Shown: in pieces, positions 37,582 to 45,650 of the stretch
Numbering within the stretch: position 1 is the first letter of the stretch
How the letters are laid out: every line of letters begins with the position of its first letter
Source of the DNA: Bin80 sp965220935
GTDB taxonomy: Bacteria; Bacteroidota; Rhodothermia; Rhodothermales; Bin80
Direction: 5' to 3'
Assembly (NCBI GenBank): GCA_965220935.1
Contig: OZ244857.1
Span: 1,488,001 to 1,552,000 of the forward strand
Length of the DNA: 64,000 nt
Notes under the pieces: generated by a model
The model's input: the letters and a program-made list of their open reading frames with translations, nothing else
Databases searched by the model: none
Told to the model about the DNA's origin: nothing
Program-made: the position numbers and the translations under genes

Positions 37582-38684
37582 CTTGGTGGCGATCTCAATG
37601 GTCATATCTACATCTGATTGCGTCCATATGATCTCCCATCCCAGAATCAAGCCATGTTGACATTGGGTGATCGCGACGGGAACCCCCAACTCCACCTGAT
37701 TGGGCATGGACTTCCCCTTGACAATCCAACGCGTATGCTCGGCGATAATAACTTCTCTGCATTGGGAATCTTTTCCCCCTCTATCACACGACGATGAACC
37801 AAATCTACCAACCGATTGAACTGCTCAATCACCTTTTCTAATGGCGCAATCCGACTTGAACTTGGGTCAAGTTCTTTGATCTTATCCAAGACCAGTATAC
37901 ACTTCTGAATTCGATAGTAACAAATCAAGGCTAAGACCAGCTCTGGATTCTTCTCACGCTTCTTGGTGGTGTTGATCTCCAAATAGGCATTGTTAACCGT
38001 AATGACCAAATGCTTTAACTGACGCCAGTGTCGTACGCCCCCAAATTGAAGGCCTCCCAGGCCCAAGCTGCGTGGCCAGGATGATTGAATCGCGTAATAA
38101 CCGAACATTATGGGGCGTCTCAACATGGGTTTCCATCACATACGAATCCGTCCGCGCTTCCAAAGGCGCATCGGACGCAACCCCAAAGACCTCTAACCCA
38201 TGATCCACAATCATCCGATTGAGGGTGGACCAAATGTCATCGGTGATCAGACTTACATTGTTGATCATCGTCTGCACACGATACAAGGACTCACGGTTGA
38301 ATTCAGTGGCATCATTTTGTAACAAGATGCGGATATCGCTGTGTTTATTGGCCAGTTCTGCCAATCGGTCAAAGTCGCAATCCAATCCGCGAGTACGAAG
38401 ATGCGCCAGCAATTTAGCCCAGGTCGACCCACGCTCTGATCCGTGCCCTCTCCAATCACCTTCTGGAGGTAGGTTACAATCTGATCCCGAAGATCACAAT
38501 TCATCCAGATGGACTGCAAGGCTAAGATCATTCGGGGAATATCGTCTCTGGACTTAGGATCTACGAAAAGATCCTCAATGGCGTTCATCCCCAGTGTCGG
38601 GGCAAAATTAATTTGTGTTCGAATTGTTAAATGATGTTGAAGATTTTTTGAATCCTGTGGATAGTCTGTATACAAAATGCCCAC
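37582..38684 (-). pseudogene. N-terminal part of the ISNCY-like transposase, frameshifted
   Basis: Read on the minus strand over three frames. Frame one starts near 38684 with the HLTIRTQINFAPTLGMNAIEDLF region and reaches GRPGLNCWRIFVLA. Frame two (about 38412-38100) gives RGLDCDFDRLAELANKHSDIR and DIWSTLNRMIVDHGLEVFG. Frame three gives LGGLQFGGVRHWRQLKHLVI and RRVIEGEKIPNAEKLLS, then IAEHTRWIVKGKSMPNQVELGVPV and TIEIATK before IS110 sequence begins near 37580. RVIEGEKIPNAEKLLS and the EHTRWIVKG block match ISNCY transposases. At least two indels make it non-functional even before the IS110 insertion is counted. Confidence 0.75.
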
Positions 38685-38871
38685 AAACCCTTACTTTACT
38701 GATGATATCACCCAATCAAAAGAAAGTTTTGAATTTTGAACAAAAATCTTCAGAGACGAATTTCGGACCCCATCAAACAGACACTACGACGCCAAACACC
38801 ATAAAAATATGAGCGTTCAATCCCTAACATATTCCAAATTCTGCCAGGTCTAGGTTTTTTAGCAGGCACTA

Positions 38872-39057
38872 CCTAGACGAGATTAAGGTCCAATTGTCTG
38901 CGAAAAAAAACTCATTAAAGTCAACGGCGAAATTTTTAACAATCAATGCCCCAATAATCTGAATTCAATCTCGGTACAACTCGTGTGATGAGCGAATTTG
39001 TTAGCATTAAGACCGACTCTGGAAGTACATTTCATTCTCTCCAAAAACAGATCTGCA
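38872..39057. other. Unique spacer between the ISNCY-like end and the methylase array
   Basis: A 186-bp AT-rich stretch that lies just right of the ISNCY end and just beyond the stop of methylase copy 1. It contains no gene. Its right edge, at the TTACACTGGGTGCG stretch, is where similarity to the spacers between the methylase copies begins, so it marks the downstream limit of the amplified unit. Confidence 0.5.
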
Positions 39058-41943
39058 TTACACTGGGTGCGTTATCTTACCTCCATGGACACTGGGTTCT
39101 GCACACCACTGATCGCGCAGGATGGCTAAATTTTCAAGGAGTTGCTCTTGCCCTCCTAACAATGTCACCAATATGGCCTTATCCAAATCTTTGCGAGATT
39201 GATCTTGATACGCTTCATTTGCAGGTAAAAATACCCTGTCCTTAAAATTTTCAAAAATAACCTCGGACTGATTTAACTGATACTGGGTCAGTGACCTTGG
39301 ATCTATGGATAATAATTCGGGCATACGAGAGATTGATAGCCTAGATCGCCCCTGTTGCTGCCGGGTACCTGTCCACCAAAAGGCAATTAATCCAAGCGTT
39401 GTATTGGCCCACAGTACAAGAGCAATCTCCCACTGCTTTTGAGTTACAAAATTTGGCCAAGCGGTGCCACCAAGCGAAGCCATCTCGGTCATACATGCCG
39501 CCAGTGGCTGAGAGTTGAGTCGAAAATCTACATTGTAATGCAGTCTGGACGCGCCATCATGCCATTTTTCCGCGGCCTGTTGTCTGTATCCAGAACGACT
39601 GACCGCCTGCTGATCGGGCTCTACGATTAACCGCCGCTCCCGACTGGCATCATGCCCCCACAATACTGGATACTCAGGTCTACGGTCCATCATTGAAACA
39701 ATATCAAAAGGCCCTCGGGGAGATTTGTCACTGTTGATGCCATTGATGTCTCTGCTCAATAACCCTCTCCGTCCAAGATCACCAAGCTGGCATACCGCAA
39801 TAGACACTGGTGCCCCCATTCTGGGTAGCAGCAATTGACCGCTTTCTAAGGCATCCATAAACAGTGCTAATGATAACTCCCTAATCCCAGACCCGCTCCA
39901 GTCTTTTGAATGGAAAAAACTCCCCATATGCTCTGTCTCGGTTAACTGAAGCCTGCCCGTCCGTTGGGTTTTATCTCTACGACGCTTTTCAATCACTTGC
40001 GCGGTGACGCTCGCTTCAAGTTGCGTTGTCGGCCTCCTGTAAACGTTTGTGATGAGTATGGGGGAATCTTTGATCCCATTGTCTTTCTTACGGGTGGCAA
40101 TCACCAAAACTTCGGCCATGCCAGTATCCGCAGAAAATGCGCGGTCGGTGCTTCCATCGGACGCTATACCTACAACGACAATCTCCTCATAATATTTGCG
40201 TAGCAATAATCTGGCGTTTTCCCAAGACTTCCCCTGCATGAATGTGGCGGGTAAGACCAGTGCTAAGACTCCCCCCTGTCGTAGTTTGATATGGGCTAGA
40301 TCAATAAAGTTTGAGGCGAGGCCTGCATTACCATGTCCAGCGGGGTCGGCTAATTTTTTTCTGATCTCTTTTAGGCGAGCGGACATCTTTGATTGCTCGT
40401 CTTCTTTGGTTTGGAACCCTGCAAACGAAGGAATCGGCACCTCGGTCGCCTCATGATTTGTAGGTCGGGTAAATGGTGGGTTCATGATGATTAGATCCAT
40501 GGATCCATGCGGAACCTCTATCACTGTACCATCCAAGTCGCCTTCCCCAACCCCCTGCCCAGAAAGTACTTGACGCCCTGTGCCAAAGATGGCCCGCGTC
40601 TCATCAGCTTCCATCAGATCCAACGATCCAATAGATACCCCATTGCCTTTACTATCTTCACCATACGGCATCGTGATGATTCGGGTATGACCGTAGGGCT
40701 TATCTGGATGCATCCCCGAAAGGGTTGCAGCGGTTAGATGCACCGCCGAAGGCATAATATCAGCAGCCGTCAATACCCCTTCCATCATCTTAGCATGCAA
40801 CCGCCCATCATCGTTGCCCGACCGTCGATGACGAGAGGCAAATGCCTGATAGGTGGCCCCTAACAATGCACCCGTCCCACAGGCCAGATCCGCCACTTTT
40901 AATGCCGTAATTTTTTTGGGCACCGACCAGTTTATCTCTAACCGAGAGACCGCCAATTCAGCCAACAGTGTCGCCGATGCAGGAAGCGTATAAAACGTCG
41001 CCAGAAATTTACGATCCGTAATCAGTTGCTGAAACATGCGCCCCGATAAGTCCTGAATATCCGCGACACCAAAACGCTCCAACTGCGCGGCCATATCACT
41101 TAATATGTCAATGACCTTTTGGGCATCTCTTTCTGGAAGAATTAAAAATAAATCTGAGGCTAAACTGAAAATTGGCCAGTAATTGATGTCTAATATCGCA
41201 CGCCAAGACTCTATCACATCAGATTGTATAATCGTTCCTAGTTCATTTTTGTAGTGGACTAGCGGATGTATCTTCTCGTGAAGCCGCGCAAGCCGCAGAT
41301 GAAAAATAACCGCATTGGCTAAGATCGCCATGGCCATACGCGTGGTCTGTTCGCCCTCTTGTTGATGAAGCTTCTGGGCCAGTTGATCTAAAACGTATGC
41401 AGGGGCATGAAACTGCAGATACCCCGCGGCTTGGCTGACGCCCATCTCTAAAATCTTGACCCCCGTTGCAATCCTTCGCTCAGATAAGGCCACCGTTTCT
41501 ATGCAATTGGCTAAATCATCCAAGCCACCCTCAAGCCAACCGCTGGTTGGCCAGCGCTCTGTGTGATCATACAAGTCCCCATCATAGGTGAATACGGCAT
41601 AGAAATACCTCCCCGTTCGTATGCATGAATCCAAATCGGACTGCTCTACCTTACGCAGAGTGGCCGGCAGCTTGACAGCCATACACTGCTCCACCTGCTC
41701 TTTGGTGTTTTTGATCGTCTGCCCTAAACGTTGACGCGTATCAGATTCCACAGTGCGTGCAGGTGAAAACTCTGTCTCCAAAATCACCGTAAGCCCCCCC
41801 GCATGAGACACAACAATATCTGGCTGCTTCATCTTCTCCACAAAAACATCCGTCTGCTCCGCACGCACACTCCAACTCGACAATACACCCCTTAGACACT
41901 CAGCAAGCTTGGAGTTAATTATCTTTTCAGAATTATTAGGCAT
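39058..41943 (-). CDS. N6-adenine DNA methylase with putative N-terminal nuclease domain, copy 1 (type IIG-like)
   Basis: 961 residues. The gamma-type N6-adenine methylase core is seen with a helical lead-in (FQQLITDRKFLATFYTLPASA near 305-325), SAM motif I VADLACGTGALLGA (about 350-363) and catalytic motif IV IIMNPPFTRP (NPPF at about 488-491). The N-terminal ~120 residues hold KQPDIVVSHAGGLTVILETEFSP (PD at 41-42, E-T-E at 56-58), a PD-(D/E)XK-like pattern. The C-terminal third (IRELSLALFMDALESGQLLLP onward, with WTGTRQQQGRS) probably recognises DNA. One protein could therefore cut and modify, as type IIG enzymes do. Copy-specific: TQYQLNQ where others have TQDQLNQ, RLNSQ, no Gly-Thr insertion, natural C-terminus KITHPV. 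Target unknown. Confidence 0.85.
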   Translation of the reverse strand: MPNNSEKIINSKLAECLRGVLSSWSVRAEQTDVFVEKMKQPDIVVSHAGGLTVILETEFSPARTVESDTRQRLGQTIKNTKEQVEQCMAVKLPATLRKVEQSDLDSCIRTGRYFYAVFTYDGDLYDHTERWPTSGWLEGGLDDLANCIETVALSERRIATGVKILEMGVSQAAGYLQFHAPAYVLDQLAQKLHQQEGEQTTRMAMAILANAVIFHLRLARLHEKIHPLVHYKNELGTIIQSDVIESWRAILDINYWPIFSLASDLFLILPERDAQKVIDILSDMAAQLERFGVADIQDLSGRMFQQLITDRKFLATFYTLPASATLLAELAVSRLEINWSVPKKITALKVADLACGTGALLGATYQAFASRHRRSGNDDGRLHAKMMEGVLTAADIMPSAVHLTAATLSGMHPDKPYGHTRIITMPYGEDSKGNGVSIGSLDLMEADETRAIFGTGRQVLSGQGVGEGDLDGTVIEVPHGSMDLIIMNPPFTRPTNHEATEVPIPSFAGFQTKEDEQSKMSARLKEIRKKLADPAGHGNAGLASNFIDLAHIKLRQGGVLALVLPATFMQGKSWENARLLLRKYYEEIVVVGIASDGSTDRAFSADTGMAEVLVIATRKKDNGIKDSPILITNVYRRPTTQLEASVTAQVIEKRRRDKTQRTGRLQLTETEHMGSFFHSKDWSGSGIRELSLALFMDALESGQLLLPRMGAPVSIAVCQLGDLGRRGLLSRDINGINSDKSPRGPFDIVSMMDRRPEYPVLWGHDASRERRLIVEPDQQAVSRSGYRQQAAEKWHDGASRLHYNVDFRLNSQPLAACMTEMASLGGTAWPNFVTQKQWEIALVLWANTTLGLIAFWWTGTRQQQGRSRLSISRMPELLSIDPRSLTQYQLNQSEVIFENFKDRVFLPANEAYQDQSRKDLDKAILVTLLGGQEQLLENLAILRDQWCAEPSVHGGKITHPV

Positions 41944-42044
41944 GGGTTATGCAGTTATCTCAGGGGTAAAAATATACCTCCATCATACTGATTGGGGTAT
42001 CTTGCCGACATGGTCTACAATATCTCTGAATGTGATTGCTTATA
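41944..42044 (-). promoter_or_regulatory. Inter-copy spacer with imperfect inverted repeat upstream of methylase copy 1
   Basis: 101 bp between the stop of copy 2 and the ATG of copy 1. It is also found, nearly unchanged, upstream of copies 2 and 3 (from 44937 and 48529) but not upstream of copy 4. It contains ATACCTCC (41974-41981) facing TGGGGTAT (41993-42000), six of eight bases pairing across an 11-base loop, about 31-57 bp upstream of the ATG. A role as promoter or operator is possible; no clear -35/-10 pair or ribosome-binding site at normal spacing was recognised. Confidence 0.3.
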
Positions 42045-44936
42045 TTACACTGGGTGCGTTATCTTACCTCCATGGACACTGGGTTCTGCACACCACTGAT
42101 CGCGCAGGATGGCTAAATTTTCAAGGAGTTGCTCTTGCCCTCCTAACAATGTCACCAATATGGCCTTATCCAAATCTTTGCGAGATTGATCTTGATACGC
42201 TTCATTTGCAGGTAAAAATACCCTGTCCTTAAAATTTTCAAAAATAACCTCGGACTGATTTAACTGATCCTGGGTCAGTGACCTTGGATCTATGGATAAT
42301 AATTCGGGCATACGAGAGATTGATAGCCTAGATCGCCCCTGTTGCTGCCGGGTACCTGTCCACCAAAAGGCAATTAATCCAAGCGTTGTATTGGCCCACA
42401 GTACAAGAGCAATCTCCCACTGCTTTTGAGTTACAAAATTTGGCCAAGCGGTGCCACCAAGCGAAGCCATCTCGGTCATACATGCCGCCAGTGGCTGAGA
42501 GTTGAGTTGAAAATCTACATTGTAATGCAGTCTGGACGCGCCATCATGCCATTTTTCCGCGGCCTGTTGTCTGTATCCAGAACGACTGACCGCCTGCTGA
42601 TCGGGCTCTACGATTAACCGCCGCTCCCGACTGGCATCATGCCCCCACAATACTGGATACTCAGGTCTACGGTCCATCATTGAAACAATATCAAAAGGCC
42701 CTCGGGGAGATTTGTCACTGTTGATGCCATTGATGTCTCTGCTCAATAACCCTCTCCGTCCAAGATCACCAAGCTGGCATACCGCAATAGACACTGGTGC
42801 CCCCATTCTGGGTAGCAGCAATTGACCGCTTTCTAAGGCATCCATAAACAGTGCTAATGATAACTCCCTAATCCCAGACCCGCTCCAGTCTTTTGAATGG
42901 AAAAAACTCCCCATGTGCTCTGTCTCGGTTAACTGAAGCCTGCCCGTCCGTTGGGTTTTATCTCTACGACGCTTTTCAATCACTTGCGCGGTGACGCTCG
43001 CTTCAAGTTGCGTTGTCGGCCTCCTGTAAACGTTTGTGATGAGTATGGGGGAATCTTTGATCCCATTGTCTTTCTTACGGGTGGCAATCACCAAAACTTC
43101 GGCCATGCCAGTATCCGCAGAAAATGCGCGGTCGGTGCTTCCATCGGACGCTATACCTACAACGACAATCTCCTCATAATATTTGCGTAGCAATAATCTG
43201 GCGTTTTCCCAAGACTTCCCCTGCATGAATGTGGCGGGTAAGACCAGTGCTAAGACTCCCCCCTGTCGTAGTTTGATATGGGCTAGATCAATAAAGTTTG
43301 AGGCGAGGCCTGCATTACCATGTCCAGCGGGGTCGGCTAATTTTTTTCTGATCTCTTTTAGGCGAGCGGACATCTTTGATTGCTCGTCTTCTTTGGTTTG
43401 GAACCCTGCAAACGAAGGAATCGGCACCTCGGTCGCCTCATGATTTGTAGGTCGGGTAAATGGTGGGTTCATGATGATTAGATCCATGGATCCATGCGGA
43501 ACCTCTATCACTGTACCATCCAAGTCGCCTTCCCCAACCCCCTGCCCAGAAAGTACTTGACGCCCTGTGCCAAAGATGGCCCGCGTCTCATCAGCTTCCA
43601 TCAGATCCAACGATCCAATAGATACCCCATTGCCTTTACTATCTTCACCATACGGCATCGTGATGATTCGGGTATGACCGTAGGGCTTATCTGGATGCAT
43701 CCCCGAAAGCGTTGCAGCGGTTAGATGCACCGCCGAAGGCATAATATCGGCAGCCGTCAATACCCCTTCCATCATTTTAGCATGCAACCGCCCATCATCG
43801 TTGCCCGACCGTCGATGACGAGAGGCAAATGCTTGATACGTAGCCCCTAACAATGCACCCGTCCCACAGGCCAAATCCGCCACTTTTAATGCCGTAATTT
43901 TTTTGGGCACCGACCAGTTTATCTCTAACCGAGAGACCGCTAATTCAGCCAACAGTGTCGCCGATGCAGGAAGCGTATAAAACGTCGCCAGAAACTTACG
44001 ATCTGTAATCAGTTGCTGAAACATGCGCCCCGATAAGTCCTGAATATCCGCGACACCAAAACGCTCCAACTGCGCGGCCATATCACTTAATATGTCAATG
44101 ACCTTTTGGGCATCTCTTTCTGGAAGAATTAAAAATAAATCTGAGGCTAAACTGAAAATTGGCCAGTAATTGATGTCTAATATCGCACGCCAAGACTCTA
44201 TCACATCAGATTGTATAATCGTTCCTAGTTCATTTTTGTAGTGGACTAGCGGATGTATCTTCTCGTGAAGCCGCGCAAGCCGCAGATGAAAAATAACCGC
44301 ATTGGCTAAGATCGCCATGGCCATACGCGTGGTCTGTTCGCCCTCTTGTTGATGAAGCTTCTGGGCCAGTTGATCTAAAACGTATGCAGGGGCATGAAAC
44401 TGCAGATACCCCGCGGCTTGGCTGACGCCCATCTCTAAAATCTTGACCCCCGTTGCAACCCTTCGCTCAGATAAGGCCACCGTTTCTATGCAATTGGCTA
44501 AATCATCCAAGCCACCCTCAAGCCAACCGCTGGTTGGCCAGCGCTCTGTGTGATCATACAAGTCCCCTGTCCCATCATAGGTGAATACGGCATAGAAATA
44601 CCTCCCCGTTCGTATGCATGAATCCAAATCGGACTGCTCTACCTTACGCAGAGTGGCCGGCAGCTTGACAGCCATACACTGCTCCACCTGCTCTTTGGTG
44701 TTTTTGATCGTCTGCCCTAAACGTTGACGCGTATCAGATTCCACAGTGCGTGCAGGTGAAAACTCTGTCTCCAAAATCACCGTAAGCCCCCCCGCATGAG
44801 ACACAACAATATCTGGCTGCTTCATCTTCTCCACAAAAACATCCGTCTGCTCCGCACGCACACTCCAACTCGACAATACACCCCTTAGACACTCAGCAAG
44901 CTTGGAGTTAATTATCTTTTCAGAATTATTAGGCAT
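42045..44936 (-). CDS. N6-adenine DNA methylase with putative N-terminal nuclease domain, copy 2
   Basis: 963 residues, same domain plan as copy 1 (PD-x13-E-x-E pattern in the first 60 residues, DLACGTGALLG motif I, NPPF motif IV). Distinguishing residues: a two-residue Gly-Thr insertion giving YDGTGDLYDH near residue 122, RRVATG instead of RRIATG, QLNSQ instead of RLNSQ, TQDQLNQ. The N-terminus (MPNNSEKIINSKLAECL) is shared with copies 1 and 3. The C-terminus is the uninterrupted KITHPV. The protein is otherwise the same as copy 3 up to the MITE in that copy. Confidence 0.85.
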   Translation of the reverse strand: MPNNSEKIINSKLAECLRGVLSSWSVRAEQTDVFVEKMKQPDIVVSHAGGLTVILETEFSPARTVESDTRQRLGQTIKNTKEQVEQCMAVKLPATLRKVEQSDLDSCIRTGRYFYAVFTYDGTGDLYDHTERWPTSGWLEGGLDDLANCIETVALSERRVATGVKILEMGVSQAAGYLQFHAPAYVLDQLAQKLHQQEGEQTTRMAMAILANAVIFHLRLARLHEKIHPLVHYKNELGTIIQSDVIESWRAILDINYWPIFSLASDLFLILPERDAQKVIDILSDMAAQLERFGVADIQDLSGRMFQQLITDRKFLATFYTLPASATLLAELAVSRLEINWSVPKKITALKVADLACGTGALLGATYQAFASRHRRSGNDDGRLHAKMMEGVLTAADIMPSAVHLTAATLSGMHPDKPYGHTRIITMPYGEDSKGNGVSIGSLDLMEADETRAIFGTGRQVLSGQGVGEGDLDGTVIEVPHGSMDLIIMNPPFTRPTNHEATEVPIPSFAGFQTKEDEQSKMSARLKEIRKKLADPAGHGNAGLASNFIDLAHIKLRQGGVLALVLPATFMQGKSWENARLLLRKYYEEIVVVGIASDGSTDRAFSADTGMAEVLVIATRKKDNGIKDSPILITNVYRRPTTQLEASVTAQVIEKRRRDKTQRTGRLQLTETEHMGSFFHSKDWSGSGIRELSLALFMDALESGQLLLPRMGAPVSIAVCQLGDLGRRGLLSRDINGINSDKSPRGPFDIVSMMDRRPEYPVLWGHDASRERRLIVEPDQQAVSRSGYRQQAAEKWHDGASRLHYNVDFQLNSQPLAACMTEMASLGGTAWPNFVTQKQWEIALVLWANTTLGLIAFWWTGTRQQQGRSRLSISRMPELLSIDPRSLTQDQLNQSEVIFENFKDRVFLPANEAYQDQSRKDLDKAILVTLLGGQEQLLENLAILRDQWCAEPSVHGGKITHPV

Positions 44937-45056
44937 GGGTTATGCAGTTATCTCAGGGGTAAAAATATACCTCCATCATACTGATTGGGGTATCTTGCCG
45001 ACATGGTCTACAATATCTCTGAATGTGATTGCTTATATACACCGGGTGCGTTATCT

Positions 45057-45650
45057 CTGAACTTAACCCTATTTTGGCGAATTTCAAGACTCCAGAAGCA
45101 ACCATGATTCCCACTTATGACTAAATTTGTAGGTTTTAAGAAAAAAAGTCCCACTTTGTAGCTTTTTGAGCAAAATTAGGGCAGCTTTCCCACCTTGTTA
45201 TCCCACTTTTAACCTTTTTATATCATTAGATGTGTGCCCATGTAGATACGACAAAGTAGACTTAATAATTTCTGAAATATTGCATAAACTCCTAATTAAC
45301 CAGACTTTTCACATAATAAGATGTAATTTTTAAAGCATTTTAATAACTCAAAAATAAATAGTGCCCGTCCAGAAAAGCATCTAACAGCGGTGAATCGCCT
45401 ATTCTGTATGGGTTTATAGATTCAAAATAAACGTTATTTTGTTGCGAAGATTTTGCGGCCATTTTCTAGATTACGCGTTAGAGGTACTAAAAATGGGAGT
45501 TTTCAGTATACACCCTGTCATTTGTTACCTTGAATTCACACATCTTCGTAAATCTTCAAGCGAAATGATCGGCGATAAATGTCATATAGAATAGGAACTT
45601 CAAAGAAAATTTTCTATTTCTGGACGGACACTAAATAGGGTTAAGTTCAG
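45057..45650. mobile_element. MITE-like element, copy A, 594 bp
   Basis: Begins CTGAACTTAACCCTATTT at 45057 and ends with its exact reverse complement at 45650: an 18-bp perfect terminal inverted repeat. It is flanked by the direct repeat TTATCT (45051-45056 and 45651-45656), and the uninterrupted sequence TTATCTTACCTCC is present in copies 1 and 2, so insertion and a 6-bp target duplication are directly visible. No reading frame of note is inside, so it needs a transposase from elsewhere. It enters the last codons of methylase copy 3, so that the gene ends KITELNPI and stops within the element (TAG at 45631-45633). A related inner element occupies its right half. Confidence 0.9.
45359..45633. 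repeat. Inner inverted-repeat element inside MITE copy A
   Basis: Starts TAGTGCCCGTCCAGAAA at 45359 and ends with TTTCTGGACGGACACTA at 45633; the two ends are inverted repeats with one mismatch over 17 bp. It is 275 bp long and AT-rich with no gene. The right end of this unit is only 17 bp from the outer right end of the MITE. This suggests one small non-autonomous element nested in another, or a compound element. The TAGTGCC start also resembles the ISNCY-like ends at 32937/38871 for the first seven bases only. Confidence 0.55.

Larger units (their letters stand above)
32937..38871 (-). mobile_element. ISNCY-like insertion sequence, interrupted by two other elements
   Basis: The two ends carry a 19-bp inverted repeat, TAGTGCCYGCTAAAAAACC, reading inward from 32937 on the plus strand and from 38871 on the minus strand, with one difference. 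Between them lie the N-terminal part of the transposase (37582-38684, minus) and its C-terminal part (35714-35918, minus). An IS110-type element separates these parts, and a DUF4338-Tn5-type element sits in the 3' non-coding end. With the insertions removed the element would be about 1.8 kb. A target duplication could not be settled: CCTA flanks lie close to both ends but overlap the repeat edge. Confidence 0.72.
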
